From positions 3,255,874-3,315,873 of the forward strand of contig RPFO01000164.1 of the NCBI GenBank assembly GCA_009746045.1: DNA of 60,000 bases. Direction: 5' to 3'. This DNA is from Mesostigma viride. Its lineage: Eukaryota > Streptophyta > Mesostigmatophyceae > Mesostigmatales > Mesostigmataceae. Each line of letters starts with the position of its first letter. Position 1 is the first letter of the stretch. The notes under the pieces were generated by a model. That model made no database searches. It was not told the DNA's origin and was given only the letters and a program-made list of their open reading frames with translations. The translations under genes were made by a program, and so were the position numbers. This document shows, in pieces, positions 57,501 to 60,000 of the stretch.

Positions 57501-60000
57501 AGAGCACGGGTCCTTCTGCTCTGAGGATGCCAGCATGTTCACCGCGACTGACGGCAACTCGCTCGGGGGGGAGCCGGTCGCCGATGACATCGCGGACATC
57601 GATGACGTGGAAGACGGGAACAGCTCCGAGGAGGCCAGCCACGCCGACGGAAACTCCTCCATCGTGTCGGGGAGCACCCTGGCAGGGAGGTCGGTGGCAG
57701 GGATGAGCTCTCCCTCGGTGGTTGCGGGGGGGACCGGCCGCGTTGGGTTTGGCCGCGCCCTAACCTCACGGGTCGTGCACCCGGCCGGCGCGGACGTGAC
57801 CGCCTCGCTTTCCTCCCTCCCCGGGTTTGGCGGCGGGCCAGGCCCCTGCCGCGCCCTGCTTGACTTTGGTGGCCTCAAGCGCCAGGAGCCGCACACGCGC
57901 CTGCTCCACTTCTTGTACATCTACCCGGTCCAGTACGCAGGCAGCAAGAAGCGCAACACGTACGTTAGGGTGATATTGCGCGACGACGACCTCGAGGGCC
58001 TCCCCTCGCGCACGCCCCCGCTGCCGGCATTCTTCCACGATGCGGAAGCCGTGGCTGCCCCCCCCGTGCAGGGCTACGGCGCCCCGCCACCGGGGCAGAC
58101 CTTCCTGCGCAACGAGGGGTATTCCGAGGTGGCGTGGAAGAGCAAGACGTCGCTCTGGCATTCGGAGATCAAGATGCAGCTGCCCGCGCACTTGACCAGC
58201 CGCCACCACCTCGTGTTCTCCCTGTTCCACGTGGAGCCCCCCCCCGTGTCGTCCTCCTCGTCCGCACACCCGGAGCCCGTGGCCGAGAAGCTGATTGGCC
58301 ACGCCGTGCTCCCGCTCTCGCAGCAGGTGCGCCAGCTGGCGGCCGACACCAGCCTCCCCCTCGTCTCGGAGCTGCTGCCGCGGTACTTGGAGGAGAACGT
58401 CAAGGCGCATATGCCGTACGTGGACGAGCGGAAGCCCAACCTGCGCATCCACACGCGCATGGCGTCCACGCTCGACCCTCTCGACCCCGCCATCGGCGAT
58501 CTGTTTGCCGCGTACGACCGAGTGGCCCTCACGACCACGTCCGCGGGGGCCAGTGGGAACGCCCCCGGAGGCCTGATGCCGGCGGCAGGGGGTAGTGGCA
58601 GTCATTACCCGGGGGGGGGGATCGGGGGCCCCTCGGCGGTCGGACCGTCGGCGACCACGCCTGCCGCGATACGGGCGCAGTACGCGCGGGCGATCTCGGC
58701 ACTCCCTGGCGCGCAGTGGCTGGCGCTGATCCAGTACCTGCACCCAGTGCTCAACATGCTGTTGGATGTGTTTGCCACGCCGCACGCGGAGCTGCAGGTA
58801 CAGATAGCAGTGTTGCGGATGCAGGTGTTGGTGCAGGTGCGTGCATTCGTGTTATCGTTTGGCGCGAGGAGTACGGCTTGTCAAGCACTGGCATCGAAGT
58901 ATTCTGGATATGGTGCAGGTATGGGAATCTGTGTAATGAACTTCGTGCAGGCACGGCTGCTAGTATTGTGGATTTGGTCTTGTTATGGTAATGGTGTTAG
59001 CTGGTGCTGGTATGGGTGCTCGTTTTGTGGAGTTTGCGCAGGTACAGTTGCAAGAAGAAGTATGGCTCTAGGAGTGCCAGCATCGTGGCAAATATTGGGA
59101 TTTTTAGCAAGGAATTGCTACGTGTAATTGCCGTGGGCTGATGGGTGTGGGTATGACACGCACCCGCCCACCCACACACTGCCACCCACCCGCCCGCCCG
59201 CCTTCCCACCCACCCTCTAACTCCTTTGTGCGCTCGCATGCCTCGTGCATCGCTCGTGCATCGCTCCCTGCCCCCAATTCTCACCCCTGGTGCTTCCTTC
59301 CCCCCCAATGCTCCCCCCCCCCCCGTTTCCTCTCGTGACAGACGGCGGCGTTCCGCTCGCTGGTCCACATCTTCAACCGCGTGCAGCAGGAGTCGAGCGA
59401 CGGCGGCGACCGCTCCACCTTCCGCAACACCATGCTCGTCCAGTACGTGGACTACATCTACGGGACGTGGGTGCCCGAGTCGGAACGAGCCCGCGCTGCC
59501 GCCGCCACCAATATCAATACCAGCGTCACGAATGCCGGAGGCAGCGCCACCAAGGGAGGGCCTGATGCCAGCAGCGGTGGAAGCGATGCTTCTGATCGCC
59601 CGCCTGCGTACATTGCCTTGATCCGCACGTGGGCGGACCGTCTACGTGCACGCGAGGCCGAGGGCCCCCGCACTGGCAGCGTGGGCGCTTCAGGGATCGT
59701 CACCGGTGGGGGGCATGCATACGACGACCCCTTCACCGCATGCTGGGTCATCTTTGAGCTCGTGTCCAAGTCCATCCAGCTGGACCACCAGAGGCGGCTG
59801 GAGAGGGCGGGGCTGGTTGGGGTGGATGGCCACGCGCACACGGGTGCGGGCGCCAGCACGTTGCGGTGGGAGCTCCCTGCCGACACGTTCACGCAGCTCC
59901 GCGCTGTGTTCCTGTGCTGCATCGGCAGCATCGAGAGCGGGTCCAAGAAGGGGCTGTCCCTCGCCAAGCGGCTCAACGCCAGCCTGGCGTTCTTCTGCGC
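48560..60000 (+). CDS. SPK1: SPIKE1-type DOCK guanine-nucleotide exchange factor (5' part)
   Basis: DOCK-family GEFs activate Rac/ROP GTPases that control actin and cell shape; SPIKE1 is the plant member. Exons: 48560-48664, 48870-49059, 49766-49869, 50745-50917, 51722-51777, 53226-53323, 53786-53953, 54810-55043, 55631-55960, 57205-58797, 59342 to beyond 60000. All junctions are GT-AG and phase-compatible. Segments matching SPIKE1 in order: NNWLVVDGKYGRYE, DPCFSWLSENAGVFAERTP, GRVALYDIVKKQKLSEDFHF, KLSERDKEKL, DPRRKPHKPVRVKMFLSVE, a DHR1/C2 domain (about 57.88-58.52 kb: LHFLYIYPVQYAGSKKRNTY, then HSEIKMQLPAHLTSRHHLVF), LIQYLHPVLNMLLDVFA, YDDPFTACWVIFELVSKS and KKGLSLAKRLNASLAFFC. About 1,236 residues are present. 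The catalytic DHR2 domain lies past the right edge. The first exon is uncertain; 48560 is the first usable ATG in frame. Low-complexity Ser/Gly inserts enlarge exons 9 and 10. Confidence 0.92.
51759..52816 (+). repeat. 46-bp tandem array, exactly 23 copies, starting in SPIKE1 exon 5
   Basis: The first copy starts in the exon (TTTGAGATCGCCGCGTTTG) and runs through its donor GTACGT; 22 further, apparently identical copies fill the intron. Each copy therefore repeats 19 exonic bases and the 5' splice site. All three minus-strand frames stay open across the array, giving spurious proteins of up to 479 residues. Confidence 0.97.
53063..53195 (+). repeat. 11-bp pyrimidine-rich tandem repeat, about 12 copies
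   Basis: Units TCTTTTCTTGC, then TCTTTTCTGGC, end 30 bp before the acceptor of SPIKE1 exon 6 (CAG at 53223-53225). It may serve as an extended polypyrimidine tract. Confidence 0.93.
53930..54163 (+). repeat. 26-bp tandem array, 9 copies, starting in SPIKE1 exon 7
   Basis: Copy 1 is the last 24 bases of the exon plus GT of the donor. Copies 2-9 are diverged. The unit junctions read GTAAGT (1/2, 3/4, 6/7), GCAAGT (2/3, 4/5) or GGAAGT (5/6), so several keep a usable-looking donor. Confidence 0.95.
54169..54322 (+). repeat. 22-bp tandem repeat, 7 copies
   Basis: Units of GCATGGATTCAGGAGCAATG plus two bases, directly after the 26-bp array in the same SPIKE1 intron. Confidence 0.95.
54381..54783 (+). 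repeat. 68-bp tandem repeat, 6 copies
   Basis: Nearly identical units starting TGAGATCCTTTCACAACA; the last is slightly short and ends 26 bp before the acceptor of SPIKE1 exon 8. Confidence 0.95.
55026..55290 (+). repeat. Degenerate repeats of the SPIKE1 exon 8 end and its donor
   Basis: The exon end CTCATGGAGCTCATCAAC with GTGAGT is followed by related copies such as TCATGGAGCTGATCAAG-GTGAGT. GTGAGT occurs at 55044 (the assigned donor), 55104, 55134, 55174, 55208 and 55248. Spacing is irregular (30-60 bp). Confidence 0.85.
55360..55505 (+). repeat. TCTGGCCCCTATC-type pyrimidine-rich repeat
   Basis: About nine imperfect units ahead of the acceptor of SPIKE1 exon 9 (exon start 55631). Confidence 0.88.
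56700..56955 (+). repeat. Dispersed repeat R1, fullest copy, with hairpin and TTAA tail
   Basis: Starts near GTCTTGAGCCCACG and ends with the perfect 8-bp hairpin CACGTGAC-GCA-GTCACGTG (56920-56938) and TAATTAATTAAT (56940-56951). It lies in SPIKE1 intron 9. Size, lack of coding and the tail type suggest a SINE. Confidence 0.78.

Noticed and set aside
57766-58785. Minus-strand open frame of 339 codons
   Set aside because: Antisense to the SPIKE1 DHR1 exon.
1-60000. tRNA, rRNA or telomere repeats
   Set aside because: No clean cloverleaf, rRNA block or TTTAGGG-type array was seen on reading; a tRNAscan-SE and Infernal run would be needed to exclude them.

Overview
The window looks like nuclear DNA of a green alga (Viridiplantae). 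Genes are split by many GT-AG introns of 50 to 2,900 bases, exons are GC-rich, and the encoded proteins belong to the green lineage: an organellar GatA amidotransferase, a mid-SUN membrane protein, an LPA2-like chloroplast protein and a SPIKE1-type DOCK protein. I cannot name the species.

Layout. 2.7-16.4 kb (+): a 14-exon gatA gene whose introns hold a GTGGGC microsatellite and a 14 x 71-bp satellite. 16.8-25.3 kb: a nest of retrotransposon pieces, including two L1-like ORF1-only elements (one complete, one 5'-truncated) inserted into fragments of another LINE's ORF2. 26.1-33.9 kb (-): a mid-SUN protein. 33.9-35.8 kb: divergent intergenic region with a nested inverted repeat. 35.8-41.7 kb (+): a protein with a LisH-like N-terminus, ten TQ motifs and a C-terminal SPT5-like KOW pair. 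42.0-46.4 kb: a third ORF1-only element, a reverse-transcriptase remnant and dispersed repeats. 47.1-47.8 kb (-): LPA2-like gene. 48.6 kb to the right edge (+): SPIKE1 homologue, cut off before its catalytic DHR2 domain.

Three patterns stand out. (1) A family of ORF1-only retroelements, each bounded by 10-11 bp target-site duplications, ends in a short hairpin (CTCC(C)-CAAC-(G)GGAG) followed by a TTAA-repeat tail. The hairpin recurs in at least nine places and shows a compensatory base change. (2) In the SPIKE1 gene three introns begin with tandem copies of the preceding exon's 3' end together with its 5' splice site (23 x 46 bp, 9 x 26 bp, and a degenerate set of six donors). (3) The TQ/KOW protein has an architecture I do not recognise. 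Two genes need a single extra base in a G/C homopolymer to stay in frame, which suggests assembly undercalls.

The host genes do not form an operon or pathway. Gene models were built by hand from splice signals, phase matching and remembered family similarity; none has been checked against transcripts.
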